26,335 nucleotides of DNA. It comes from UBA3792 sp045114775. Its GTDB lineage: Bacteria; Bacillota; Clostridia; Christensenellales; CAG-138. The translations under genes were made by a program, and so were the position numbers. Positions 14,868 through 22,689 of this stretch are shown here, in pieces (within the stretch, counting starts at the first letter, position 1; the number at the start of each line of letters is the position of its first letter). Location: contig JBGULC010000020.1 in NCBI GenBank assembly GCA_045114775.1, positions 1 through 26,335 of the forward strand. The letters are read 5' to 3'. The notes under the pieces were generated by a model, which made no database searches, was not told the origin of the DNA, and worked only from the letters and a program-made list of their open reading frames with translations.

Positions 14868-15613
14868 CATTTTACAGCTGTGCAATCAAGGTTTGCAATA
14901 CAGAATTGTAGGATAGCTTGTATTCTCAAGAAGTCTTTGTTTTTGCTGCCGTCGGCGTTCATGTACAGACGCCGGTTGACTTCAATCATAATAGAGTTTA
15001 CACGTTTATCCTTTTGATAGAAACGCATCGGGACGAGCGTTCCTGCAAAGGGCGAATTGACTGCTACGGAATAGCCACGGGATTGCAGATAGCGAATCGC
15101 CGTCTCTGTCAATTGATTTGGTGTATGGTATGGATCCGTGCCGATGCAGAAATCGGGACGGTTCGAATTCTGGTCCGGTTCGTACGGCAGCGGCTTCGAA
15201 GGAAAGGAATGCCCGTCGATAATCAGGCAGCGTCCGGTTCTGTCAAGCGTCGATTGCACGGCTTCCGTCAAAGCAGCATGATGCGGATCGTACCAGGTTT
15301 GCAGGATGCGCTCGCGGGTCGCGGCGTCGATCGTTCGAAGAATCGCACCGTCGTGGGTGCGGGTATAAACCGCGCCCATTCCGACGGACGACATCGTTTC
15401 CTGCGCATCGTCCCGAAACCGTTCCGGATCACAGACAAGCCGACTCACAGGAAATACGACGGACGGATAATCCCCGCAGAACAGCTCGTCGCAGTAATGG
15501 TCCGTCATTTTCAGCAGCTCGTCGGCAAGGTCGATTTGAAAAGCGTTGCGTTCCGATTCCGGGATCACCGTGGATGCGTGCGGGACGTGAATAACGACAG
15601 AAGATGGGTTCAT
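14867..15613 (-). CDS. N-formylglutamate amidohydrolase-family protein under an S-box-like riboswitch
   Basis: 248 residues of the family PF05013, zinc-dependent enzymes that cleave N-formyl-amino acids to formate and the free amino acid. The family motifs are visible: HVPHAS near the N-terminus (H9, H12), LIIDGHSFPSK in the middle, and IMIEVNRRLYM near the C-terminus. AAGGAGGA precedes ATG 15613. No histidine-degradation gene lies nearby, so the usual pathway label is not supported by context. The leader carries a SAM-I/IV-like aptamer followed by a terminator, which would switch the gene off when S-adenosylmethionine is plentiful. I infer that the true substrate may be methionine-related, for example N-formylmethionine. 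That is a hypothesis. Fold assignment is firm, substrate is not. Confidence 0.85.
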   Translation of the reverse strand: MNPSSVVIHVPHASTVIPESERNAFQIDLADELLKMTDHYCDELFCGDYPSVVFPVSRLVCDPERFRDDAQETMSSVGMGAVYTRTHDGAILRTIDAATRERILQTWYDPHHAALTEAVQSTLDRTGRCLIIDGHSFPSKPLPYEPDQNSNRPDFCIGTDPYHTPNQLTETAIRYLQSRGYSVAVNSPFAGTLVPMRFYQKDKRVNSIMIEVNRRLYMNADGSKNKDFLRIQAILQFCIANLDCTAVK

Positions 15614-15650
15614 GATTGTGTCCTCCTTTGGATTTTCGCCTATTCGGAGT

Positions 15651-15786
15651 ACACAAAAGCACCCATCGTTACCGACGGGTGCTGCAAATACCGATCATAC
15701 CCATCAGTCAAGCTTTGGCACCTTACCCAATGAGGCAGGTTGTCGTGCGATCAACGAGCTTGTCTCTAACGCACTCTTTATAAGCA
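15651..15786 (-). promoter_or_regulatory. SAM-I/IV-like (S-box clan) riboswitch with terminator
   Basis: Read on the minus strand. A P1-like stem joins GCTTATA (15785-15779) to TATGATC (15699-15693) with one mismatch, then S-box-like AAGAG. P2a is TGCG/CGCA (about 15773-15770 and 15749-15746). P2b is GAG/CTC, whose loop CAAGC (15762-15758) pairs perfectly with GCTTG (15713-15709), a pseudoknot. The core has ACAACC (15743-15738) and AAGGTGCCAAA (15724-15714), very close to the S-box GCAACC and AAGGTGCTAAA. P4 of standard SAM-I is absent, as in the SAM-I/IV variant. Terminator: GCACCCGTC (15682-15674), loop GGTAAC, GATGGGTGC (15667-15659), then TTTT. GATGGGT (15705-15699) can also pair with ACCCGTC of the terminator as an antiterminator. 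Binding would stabilise P1 and turn the gene off. Confidence 0.72.
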
Positions 15787-15791
15787 AGGTG

Positions 15792-15820
15792 ATGATACCA
15801 TGCACATCCGGGTTTGTCAA
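15792..15820 (-). promoter_or_regulatory. Promoter of the riboswitch transcript
   Basis: Minus strand TTGACA (15820-15815), 17-base spacer, TATCAT (15797-15792) preceded by TGG (extended -10). Transcription should start near 15785, at the first base of the aptamer. Confidence 0.75.
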
Positions 15821-15844
15821 CACCGGATCCCCCTGCTCTTTGTG

Positions 15845-15873
15845 TTGCCCTTCCTGATTACATATGGTATAAT
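15845..15873 (+). promoter_or_regulatory. Promoter of the thioesterase gene
   Basis: TTGCCC (15845-15850), 17-base spacer, TATAAT (15868-15873) preceded by TGG (extended -10). Confidence 0.7.
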
Positions 15874-15910
15874 TCAATTAACAAAAGAATGATCTGTGAA
15901 GGAGAAAACC

Positions 15911-16309
15911 ATGCTGCAAAACGGAATTAAAGGAAAGATCGAACTGACGGTAACGCTGGATAAATGCGCCGGTGCCATCGGCAGCGGCGAACTTGACGTA
16001 TTCGCCACGCCCGCCATGATCGCGCTGATTGAGGAGACATGCTGGAGAAGCGTCGCGCCGTATCTCGAGCCCGGCGAAGGAACCGTCGGCACAGCGCTGA
16101 ACGTCCGCCATGTCGCCGCGACGCCTGTGGGACTGACGGTGACTTGCGAAACCGAGCTGACGCTTGTGGATCGCAGACGTCTGGTATTCGACGTCAAGGT
16201 GTATGATCCCTTCGGCCTGGTCGGCGAAGGAACGCACGAGCGCTTTGTTATTCAATACGAGAAATTCATGAAGAAGGTCGATGAAAAGAGAAATCAAAGC
16301 AACGCGTGA
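15911..16309 (+). CDS. Hotdog-fold acyl-CoA thioesterase, FlK-like
   Basis: 132 residues, the usual size of a single hotdog domain. Hydrolyses an acyl-CoA thioester in the cytoplasm; the substrate is unknown. The family includes fluoroacetyl-CoA thioesterase FlK, whose catalytic residues are T42, E50 and H76. Here T33, E41 and H67 have exactly the same spacing (8 and 26), in VFATPAMIALIEET and LNVRHVAATPVG. I chose ATG 15911 over the GTG at 15896 because AAGGAG (15899-15904) precedes it at good distance and overlaps the GTG reading. Single gene with its own promoter and terminator, divergent from the riboswitch-controlled gene. In most Firmicutes this family is a general housecleaning thioesterase, so fluoroacetate resistance should not be assumed. 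Confidence 0.87.
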   Translation: MLQNGIKGKIELTVTLDKCAGAIGSGELDVFATPAMIALIEETCWRSVAPYLEPGEGTVGTALNVRHVAATPVGLTVTCETELTLVDRRRLVFDVKVYDPFGLVGEGTHERFVIQYEKFMKKVDEKRNQSNA

Positions 16310-16330
16310 TTCCTTCTTTCATTGAAACGC

Positions 16331-16361
16331 AAAGGTCCCGAGAATCCCCCGGGACCTTTTT
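16331..16361. terminator. Bidirectional terminator between thioesterase and ADP-ribosylglycohydrolase genes
   Basis: AAAGGTCCCG (16331-16340) and CGGGACCTTT (16350-16359) form a perfect 10-bp stem, with T to 16361 on the plus strand and an A-run before the stem that serves the minus strand. Confidence 0.85.
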
Positions 16362-16367
16362 GTATGG

Positions 16368-17216
16368 TTATTCGTTGGCGTTTCTTGTTCCGTACCGCTG
16401 CTCGAACGCTTCCACAATTGCAAGCAGGTCTGGATCGTTTTGCACTGTCGCGTACAGATACTGCGTTTTGCAGCCAAATTTAAACTGGCTGATCGCCTGT
16501 TTGCGAAGCTCCTCCGGGATGCCGTAGAACGCTTCCGCAATGCTGCCGGTGATCGCAGCGAGCGTGTCGCTGTCGCCGCCGACGGAGATTGCGATGCGGA
16601 TCGCATCCTCGAAGGAAGTCGATTCGAGAAACGCTTCGATCGCCTGCGGAACCGTGTGCTGACACGTTTCGTTGAACTCGTAGGTCGGACGGATCTCGTC
16701 AATTGTGAAATCGAGCGTGTAGTAGTTCTCCTCGATAAAGGAGCGGATCTCCTCCTTGCTGTGTCCGGTACGCGCGAGGAAGATAGCGCATGCCGTCGCT
16801 TCCGCGCCTTTGACGCCTTCCGGATGGTTGTGCGTGACGACTGTGACGGCGTGAGAAAGCGCCTTGACTTCTTCGAGCGTCTTTCCCGCCCAGCCGCAGG
16901 CACTGACGCGCATCGCCGCGCCGTTGCCGAAGCTGTTGTAAGGATGCGGATTTCTCGCATACATCCATTCATAGAAGCGTCCGCCGTACCCACAGTTCGG
17001 ATATTGCCGCCCGATTTTCTGCATCCATTCGACAGTTTTGTCCTCCAGTCCTTCCGTCTTGCCGTCGTTATCCAGAATCGCCTTTGCAACAGCGATCGTC
17101 ATGATGCTGTCGTCCGTCGGGAAACACTTGCTGTTGAAGAGCGGAAACTCCTTGCTCCTGTGATTATGAAATTCGTATATGGATCCAACCATATCTCCGA
17201 TGATTGCGCCTAACAT
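16368..17216 (-). CDS. ADP-ribosylglycohydrolase (DraG/ARH family)
   Basis: 282 residues. Removes ADP-ribose from proteins or small molecules with the help of two metal ions. The family metal motifs are intact: GDMVGS at 7-12 (D8), TDDS at 34-37 (D35, D36) and GGDSDT at 213-218 (D215, D217). FGNGAAMRVS in the middle is also typical. AAGGAGAC before ATG 17216 sets the start. No ADP-ribosyltransferase or nitrogenase gene is in view, so the partner it reverses is unknown. It could act on ADP-ribosylated proteins, nucleic acid or free metabolites. The downstream end meets the thioesterase gene at a shared terminator. Confidence 0.92.
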   Translation of the reverse strand: MLGAIIGDMVGSIYEFHNHRSKEFPLFNSKCFPTDDSIMTIAVAKAILDNDGKTEGLEDKTVEWMQKIGRQYPNCGYGGRFYEWMYARNPHPYNSFGNGAAMRVSACGWAGKTLEEVKALSHAVTVVTHNHPEGVKGAEATACAIFLARTGHSKEEIRSFIEENYYTLDFTIDEIRPTYEFNETCQHTVPQAIEAFLESTSFEDAIRIAISVGGDSDTLAAITGSIAEAFYGIPEELRKQAISQFKFGCKTQYLYATVQNDPDLLAIVEAFEQRYGTRNANE

Positions 17217-17248
17217 TTCTCTGTCTCCTTCCGATTGTTTTCAGCATC

Positions 17249-17254
17249 ATTATA
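17249..17254 (-). promoter_or_regulatory. Probable -10 box of the ADP-ribosylglycohydrolase gene
   Basis: Minus strand TATAAT (17254-17249), about 32 bases before the ATG. No clear -35 lies at 16-18 bases; TTTACC lies at 20. Confidence 0.4.
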
Positions 17255-17307
17255 CCGGCTTTCCGTCATGCTTTGGTAAACCGGCAGGTGACAAATGGGT
17301 CCCCTTT

Positions 17308-18024
17308 CTATACATCGTCCGGCGATAGACATATGCCAAACTTCCAGGCTGGGCTGCCGCTTGTCTTTTCGATGATTGTCACAACCGACTTATAAACTTC
17401 CGGCCCATGTTCGCAATGCGAAGTGTCCACGTCAAACACGTAGTCATTCCAGTTGCGGAATTGCGTTATATCATAACCGTTGCAATTATAGTCATACCAG
17501 ATCTCTTTACGTAGTTCTTCGTCTGAATTGAGAATGTGCGGATATGATGCTACCAACATCAATTTTCTGACAAAATCATTCAATTCTTCTATTTCAAGAT
17601 CATGCGGGCAGTATCGATAGTCTCCTATAGCGTATTGCCAGAATTCCCTTGCATCCTTATCGCTGCAGCCATTGTCAAGAAAAAGCTGTAGTGTGCGAAT
17701 TCCCCACTCATTTGTGCGATAAATGTAGCACAACAAAGGATGAAACACGTAGCTGTAATCATAAGGTATCGACGGCTTTGTAATATCCATACCATATTTT
17801 AGAAACAGATCTGTAATTCGGAAGAAGTCTTCTGTAGTTTCATCATACTGAAAAAGCTTCTCCGCAATTGCCCCATACAGATTGTCATCACAGTATTCAC
17901 CTTTCACTCTGCCAAGCGGTTCGGCTCCTTGCTTTAGGAGTTCCTCTACAAGCCTGAAGTCTATGACGTCCGCCATACATGCTTCCAACAATTGTTGAGT
18001 AAGATTTTTTACACCCTGATCCAT
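17308..18024 (-). CDS. Ankyrin-like protein of unknown function, A+T-rich
   Basis: 238 residues. Several helix pairs resemble degenerate ankyrin repeats: VEELLKQGAEPL, TDLFLKYGMDIT and LQLFLDNGCSDKD each match the LLxxGAD core. The C-terminal third is rich in Tyr, Asp and Asn, with WYDYNCNGYD and FGICLSPDDV. No signal peptide, membrane segment or catalytic motif is seen. I place the start at ATG 18024, with AGGAGAAAGGA just before it, and not at the longer reading from 18063, which overlaps the end of the helicase gene. It lies 35 bases after the helicase stop on the same strand and may be read from that transcript. The DNA is clearly richer in A and T and uses different codons from all neighbours, which suggests recent acquisition. 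Immunity or effector-like roles are possible for such proteins but not shown. Confidence 0.75.
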   Translation of the reverse strand: MDQGVKNLTQQLLEACMADVIDFRLVEELLKQGAEPLGRVKGEYCDDNLYGAIAEKLFQYDETTEDFFRITDLFLKYGMDITKPSIPYDYSYVFHPLLCYIYRTNEWGIRTLQLFLDNGCSDKDAREFWQYAIGDYRYCPHDLEIEELNDFVRKLMLVASYPHILNSDEELRKEIWYDYNCNGYDITQFRNWNDYVFDVDTSHCEHGPEVYKSVVTIIEKTSGSPAWKFGICLSPDDV

Positions 18025-18059
18025 TTCCTTTCTCCTAATTACCAAGCTGATTGCAGTCT

Positions 18060-20207
18060 TCACAGCCGTTTCAGCGGCACGCGGGTTGCGATCGTTCTCG
18101 GCGTCGGGAGCTTGTCAAAGCGGATGACGTAGGCATTGTGATCCTTGTCCAGATCGAGCACCGTTCCGGCTCCCAAAATCGCGTGCTGCACGCGTGTGCC
18201 AACCGGGTAAAGCTCCGGATCGTTTTGATCCAAAAGCCGCTGTTCGGCGTTGCGGATGTAGTTCGACGCGTCGCGAATCAGCCCGTCCTGCGGCGGTTTT
18301 GTGTATTCCAGAAGGCTTTGGTCGATATCAAGCAGGAACCGGGACGGATAGCGCGGCGAGCTGTCGATGTTGATGCCGTCCGCTTCGGATAGATAGAGCC
18401 GCTTTTCGGCGCGGGTCATCGCGACAAACGCGAGCCGGCGCTCCTCCTCCATCCCCTCGATCGTCCGCACCTTACGCGACGGGAAAACGCCCTCGTTCAT
18501 GCCGATCAGGAACACGTACGGGAACTCCAACCCTTTTGCGGCGTGCACCGTCATCAGCTTGACTTTGTCGCCCGCTTCGATCGCGTCCGTGTTCGTAAAC
18601 AGCGCGACATGGCTCAGATAATGCTCCAGCGTGACCTCTTCGCCGCAGGTCGTCTCGTAGTCGTAGACGGACTGCTTGAGCTCGGCAAGGTTGTCCAGGC
18701 GCTCCTGGCTGCCCTCCGTGCGCAGCGCCGCCTCGTAGCCGCTTTCGTCGAGGATCGCGGAGAGGACTTCCGACACCGGGCGATTGGCATAGGTTGCAGC
18801 GAATCGCTCAATTAGCTTGACGAACTTGTCCGCCTTGGTGCCTTTCATGATTTCATGGTCGAGGTTTTTGAGCAGCGCGTCGTACAGGGTACAGTTGTTC
18901 GCCTGCGCGTACTCCTCGAGGAACTTCATGCGGCGCTGTCCCATGTTTCTTTTGGGCGTGTTGACAACGCGGCGGAACGACAGATCGTCCTTGTACGCGA
19001 TCATGCGCAAATACGAAAGCGAATCCTTGATCTCCATGCGCGCAAAGAACTGCACGCCGCTGTAGATCGCATAGGGCACCTTCGCCTTCAAAAGCACTTC
19101 CTCCACCTGCCGCGTCAGATAATGCGCTCGGTACAGCACCGTCATGTCCTTATACGGCACGCCCTGCTCATGCAGAATGTGCATCTGCCCGACAATCCAT
19201 TTCGCTTCTTCCTCGGCGTTTCTCGCATGGTGGCACAGCACCGACGCGCCGTGCGGCTGCATCGATACAAGGTCTTTTTTGATGCGTTTTTTGTTCTTTG
19301 CAATCAGCGAATTGCAGACGGCAAGGATCTCCGGCGTGGAGCGGTAGTTTTCGTTCATCATCACCGTCTTGGTGCCGGGAAACTGCGTGTCAAAGCCGTT
19401 CAGGTACTTGACGTTCGCGCCGCGCCAGGTGTAAATCGTCTGATCCGGATCGCCGACAATGAACAGGTTTTTGTGGTAGCCGCACAGAACTTCCATCAGC
19501 TCGTACTGCAGGCCGTCGATGTCCTGAAACTCGTCGATCATAATGTATTCGAGCCGCTTTTGCCATTTCAAACGGATGTCCTCGTGCTCGTGAAAGATGT
19601 ACAGCGTGAACTTGATGAGGTCGTTATAGTCCAGCCCGAAGCATTTTTTCTGCTGATACAGGTAGCCGTAAAACAGGATATCGTTCGTGCCGACAGCGTT
19701 CAGATACTTCTCGTGCAGCGCGTCGAGCGAAAGGTTGATGAGGTCGAGATAATACTCGGGCTTTTTAAACAGCTTCTGGATCTCGAACATGTCCCGCGCG
19801 TTTGAAAAGGTCATATCCCGCAGCGTCAGTCCGCGCTCCTCATAGATGATACGGAGCATGTCGTCGATGTCCGAATTGTCGAGCACCAGAAAGCTCTTCG
19901 GGTATTGCACGGCATAGCTGTCCTCCTGCAGCACCGACACACAAAATCCGTGGAATGTGTTGATATAGCCGGTGTCGTTATCGCCCGTGAGGTTGTGGAT
20001 GCGCTGCCGCATTTCGTTCGCTGCTTTGTTGGTGAACGTGACGCACAGGATATTGCCCGGCAGGATGCCGAAGTCATTCACAAGATACGCGAACCGGTGG
20101 GACAGAGCGCGCGTTTTGCCCGATCCCGCGCCTGCAATCACGCGGATGAATCCCTCCGTCGACGTCACGGCCTCCCGCTGCGATTGATTCAGTTTCATTT
20201 CGTCCAT
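18060..20207 (-). CDS. UvrD/Rep/PcrA-family superfamily 1A DNA helicase
   Basis: 715 residues, close to PcrA length. An ATP-driven 3'-5' DNA helicase of repair and replication-conflict type. Motif I is AGAGSGKTR (K31), motif Ia VTFTNKAANEM, motif II MIDEFQD (D225, E226), motif III GDPDQTIYTWRGA, motif IV NYRST, motif V LMTVHAAKGLEFPYVFL and motif VI VAMTRAEKRLYL. The C-terminal end (VGTRVQHAILGAGTVLDLD to VPLKRL) is the Tudor-like module that in PcrA/UvrD binds RNA polymerase. GAGGAGGCGCTT precedes ATG 20207. It follows the 65-residue gene by 15 bases and so forms an operon with it and topoisomerase III. It may not be the main PcrA of the cell; paralogues are common in Clostridia. Confidence 0.93.
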   Translation of the reverse strand: MDEMKLNQSQREAVTSTEGFIRVIAGAGSGKTRALSHRFAYLVNDFGILPGNILCVTFTNKAANEMRQRIHNLTGDNDTGYINTFHGFCVSVLQEDSYAVQYPKSFLVLDNSDIDDMLRIIYEERGLTLRDMTFSNARDMFEIQKLFKKPEYYLDLINLSLDALHEKYLNAVGTNDILFYGYLYQQKKCFGLDYNDLIKFTLYIFHEHEDIRLKWQKRLEYIMIDEFQDIDGLQYELMEVLCGYHKNLFIVGDPDQTIYTWRGANVKYLNGFDTQFPGTKTVMMNENYRSTPEILAVCNSLIAKNKKRIKKDLVSMQPHGASVLCHHARNAEEEAKWIVGQMHILHEQGVPYKDMTVLYRAHYLTRQVEEVLLKAKVPYAIYSGVQFFARMEIKDSLSYLRMIAYKDDLSFRRVVNTPKRNMGQRRMKFLEEYAQANNCTLYDALLKNLDHEIMKGTKADKFVKLIERFAATYANRPVSEVLSAILDESGYEAALRTEGSQERLDNLAELKQSVYDYETTCGEEVTLEHYLSHVALFTNTDAIEAGDKVKLMTVHAAKGLEFPYVFLIGMNEGVFPSRKVRTIEGMEEERRLAFVAMTRAEKRLYLSEADGINIDSSPRYPSRFLLDIDQSLLEYTKPPQDGLIRDASNYIRNAEQRLLDQNDPELYPVGTRVQHAILGAGTVLDLDKDHNAYVIRFDKLPTPRTIATRVPLKRL

Positions 20208-20222
20208 AAGCGCCTCCTCGGC

Positions 20223-20420
20223 TCAATATCTCCCGTTTTCCAGTCTCCGCTGCACTTCTTTTTGCACATACGCAACTTCGGTATCCGTAAGATCGCCTCT
20301 GTCGATGCTGACGGAGGTCTCCCCGCGCCGCGCGGCGGCAAGGCATTCCTCGATCTTGTCCTCGACGACCATGTTGCGGTAGCCCATAAAGCTCATAAAA
20401 CTGTCGTTTCCAAAGTTCAT
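20223..20420 (-). CDS. 65-residue protein of unknown function between topB and helicase genes
   Basis: Reads MNFGNDSFMSFMGYRN then an acidic-to-basic helical region (VEDKIEECLAAARRGE) and DTEVAYVQKEVQRRLENGRY. It is probably helical with no Cys pairs, signal or TM segment. Its ATG overlaps the topoisomerase III stop in ATGA (20420-20417), so translation is probably coupled, and GGAG lies upstream inside topB. Only 15 bases separate it from the helicase start. The tight packing suggests a job together with the two DNA enzymes, for example as a small partner, but the sequence names no family. Confidence 0.75.
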   Translation of the reverse strand: MNFGNDSFMSFMGYRNMVVEDKIEECLAAARRGETSVSIDRGDLTDTEVAYVQKEVQRRLENGRY

Positions 20421-22606
20421 TCCGGTTTCTCCTTCTGATTCGTATCATCTTTTCTGTCCTCAAACTTAAACACGACTTTGTTCTGCTCGTCAAGGATCAG
20501 ATGCGCTTTGAAGGACTTTCCAGCCTTGCTCCTGAAACCGGAGATCAGGCCGGAGTCGTGTTCGGTGATGAGCTTTTTGAACTGCGCTTCCGTCAAGGTT
20601 TTCTTACAGATGGTGCCGACGGAGAATTTGCAGCCGTCCTTGTAGCCCGAACAGCCGTAGCCCCAGCTCTGCTTTTTCATCGACTTGCCGCAGACGGGGC
20701 ACAGCACCGGCGGGTTCAGTTCCGTATTCTGCAATGTCGGCGCTACGGGCGAAACACCGATCTCTTTGCACCAGACGGTGACGGTTTTTTCGATGTCACG
20801 TTGGAATTGCGCCGCGTCCTCGTTGCCGCGTTCGATTTCGTGCAGCCGCTTCTCCCATTTCGCCGTCAGCGCGGGCGATTTGATGGATTCCACCGTCAGC
20901 CCCTGAATCAGCCCGATGCCCTTATCCGTAGCGGACAGCGTTTTCTTGCTGCGCTCCGCATAGCCGCGTTTCAACAGCGTCTCGATGATCGCGTCACGCG
21001 TCGCCGGCGTGCCGATGCCCGCCACGCTCGGATCTGCGAGGATCTTCTTGAGCTCCTCATCCTCGAGGTCCTTGCCTGCGGAGATCATCGCCGCAAGCAT
21101 CGTTTTGTCCGTATAGCGCTTCGGCGGCTCGGTTTCTTTCTCCTTGACTTCGTAGGTGCCGGACACCGCTTCGCCCTTTGTCAGCATCGGCAGGTAGTTT
21201 TCCTTATCCTTTCCGGTTACCGCCATAAAGCCGGGATCGAGGATCGTGCTGCCGCTCGAGGTGAATGCCTCGCCCTCCACCGTCGTAGTGACGTTGGTCC
21301 TGCTGATGACGGCGTCTCCGTACAGCATACAGATGACGCTTCTCACGATCAGGTCGTAGATTTTCGCCTGATAGCCCGTAAGCCCCTTGGGTTTGCTTGT
21401 CGTCGGGATGATGGCAAAGTGGCTCTCCACCTTCTTGTCGTCGAAATAACGCCATTTTGTGAAGCTGCGCTTGCGTCCGTCGATCAGGGCCGTATAGTCC
21501 GGATTCTCCGCAAGTTTATCAAGCACGCGGTTCACCGTCGGTACCATGTCCTCGGTGAGATAGCGCGAGTCGGTACGCGGATACGTCGTCAGCCCCGCGT
21601 CGTAGAGCGCCTGCGCCGCGTCGAGCGTTTGCTTCAGCGTCATGCCGAACTTGGCGTTTGCGTCCATCTGGAGCGCCGAGAGGCTATAAAGCTGCGGCGG
21701 ATGCTTCTCCTCCTTCTTCTCGGTGATCTCGGAAACTGTGCCGTTCTTGCCGTTGATCTTCTTCAAAATATCTGCAACGGCGTTCTTATCGTTGAATCGC
21801 TTGCACTTATGCGTCGCGGCATACGTTTCGCCCTTGTCGGTTTTGAACGTCGCTTCCAGCGTCCAGTATTTCTCCGGTTTGAAGTTGCGGATCGCAAGCT
21901 CGCGATCGACGAGCATCTTGAGCGTCGGCGTCTGCACCCGCCCGATGCTGAGCACCTCGCCTTTGGCGTGCTGATGCAGCGTCATGGCAACTGTCAGATT
22001 GATGCCGACGACCCAGTCCGCGATCCCGCGCATCCGGCCGGCAGTCTCGATATTCTTGACTTCCTCATAGGTTTTGAGCTTCGAAAACGCGTCGAGGATG
22101 CCCTCTTTCGTCTGCGACGCAAAGCAGACGCGCTTCACCGGCGCCTTGCTTCCCGTCAGCTCGTAGATGTATGAAAAGATGACTTCGCCCTCGCGATCGA
22201 AGTCCGTTGCGTTGATGATATAGCCGCTTTTCGTAAACATCCGCTTGATCAGCTCGAACTGCTTTTTCGTGTGCGCGTCGAACGATGAGCCGTCCGTCCG
22301 CAGCCGCAGCTCGTACGGATTCGGCAGAAACGGCAGCGGCATCTTTCGCCAGTTCTTATAATCCGGATTGTAATCCGCCGCGTCCTTGAGCTGTCCGAGA
22401 TGCCCGAAGCCCCAAGTCACGAAGCAGTCCTCTCCCGCGTACCGGATCCGCAAAAATCCGTCCTTTGCCTGCTGTGCCTTGACTGCCTTCTCATTCGACT
22501 TGAGCGCGGCGAACGTAATTTCCTTTCCGTTCGCCAGCGTGATTTTATCCAGCGCCGCCGCAATCTTATTGCCGACGTCCGGCTTTTCCGCAAGTATCGT
22601 GATCAT
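20417..22606 (-). CDS. topB: DNA topoisomerase III (type IA)
   Basis: 729 residues. Cuts and rejoins one DNA strand to separate linked or recombining DNA. The Toprim domain has E7 in MITILAEKP and the acidic triad in DFDREGE (D135, D137, E141). The catalytic tyrosine is Y342 in TTYPRTDSRY. GRVQTPTLKMLVDRE and GTPATRDAIIETL are also typical. The C-terminal part (about 640-680) has a four-Cys zinc ribbon, CPVCGKS ... GCSGYKDGC. I chose ATG 22606 as the family start MITILAEKP, with AAAGGGACG upstream. The longer reading from 22681 would run through the promoter. Operon order: topB, 65-residue gene, PcrA-like helicase. No conjugation genes are near, so a mobile-element origin is not supported. 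Confidence 0.93.
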   Translation of the reverse strand: MITILAEKPDVGNKIAAALDKITLANGKEITFAALKSNEKAVKAQQAKDGFLRIRYAGEDCFVTWGFGHLGQLKDAADYNPDYKNWRKMPLPFLPNPYELRLRTDGSSFDAHTKKQFELIKRMFTKSGYIINATDFDREGEVIFSYIYELTGSKAPVKRVCFASQTKEGILDAFSKLKTYEEVKNIETAGRMRGIADWVVGINLTVAMTLHQHAKGEVLSIGRVQTPTLKMLVDRELAIRNFKPEKYWTLEATFKTDKGETYAATHKCKRFNDKNAVADILKKINGKNGTVSEITEKKEEKHPPQLYSLSALQMDANAKFGMTLKQTLDAAQALYDAGLTTYPRTDSRYLTEDMVPTVNRVLDKLAENPDYTALIDGRKRSFTKWRYFDDKKVESHFAIIPTTSKPKGLTGYQAKIYDLIVRSVICMLYGDAVISRTNVTTTVEGEAFTSSGSTILDPGFMAVTGKDKENYLPMLTKGEAVSGTYEVKEKETEPPKRYTDKTMLAAMISAGKDLEDEELKKILADPSVAGIGTPATRDAIIETLLKRGYAERSKKTLSATDKGIGLIQGLTVESIKSPALTAKWEKRLHEIERGNEDAAQFQRDIEKTVTVWCKEIGVSPVAPTLQNTELNPPVLCPVCGKSMKKQSWGYGCSGYKDGCKFSVGTICKKTLTEAQFKKLITEHDSGLISGFRSKAGKSFKAHLILDEQNKVVFKFEDRKDDTNQKEKPE

Positions 22607-22646
22607 ATCATTCACACCGTCCCTTTGGCATAATTGCCTTATCGGC

Positions 22647-22675
22647 ATTGTACCATATCCGACATCGGTTGAAAA
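22647..22675 (-). promoter_or_regulatory. Promoter of the topB operon
   Basis: Minus strand TTTTCA (22675-22670), 17-base spacer, TACAAT (22652-22647) preceded by TGG (extended -10). A palindrome GGCA-TAAT-TGCC (22638-22627) lies just past the expected transcription start and could be an operator. Confidence 0.6.
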
Positions 22676-22689
22676 GAACAACAGCGCAA

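Noticed and set aside
15788..15796. ATCATCACC as the 5' strand of riboswitch P1
   Set aside because: It pairs well with GGTATGAT, but it overlaps the -10 box and lies upstream of the predicted transcription start. GCTTATA at 15785 is used instead.
20417..22606. Topoisomerase III as a sign of an integrative conjugative element
   Set aside because: No relaxase, type IV secretion, integrase or attachment repeats are present, and the gene is packed with a helicase of chromosomal type.
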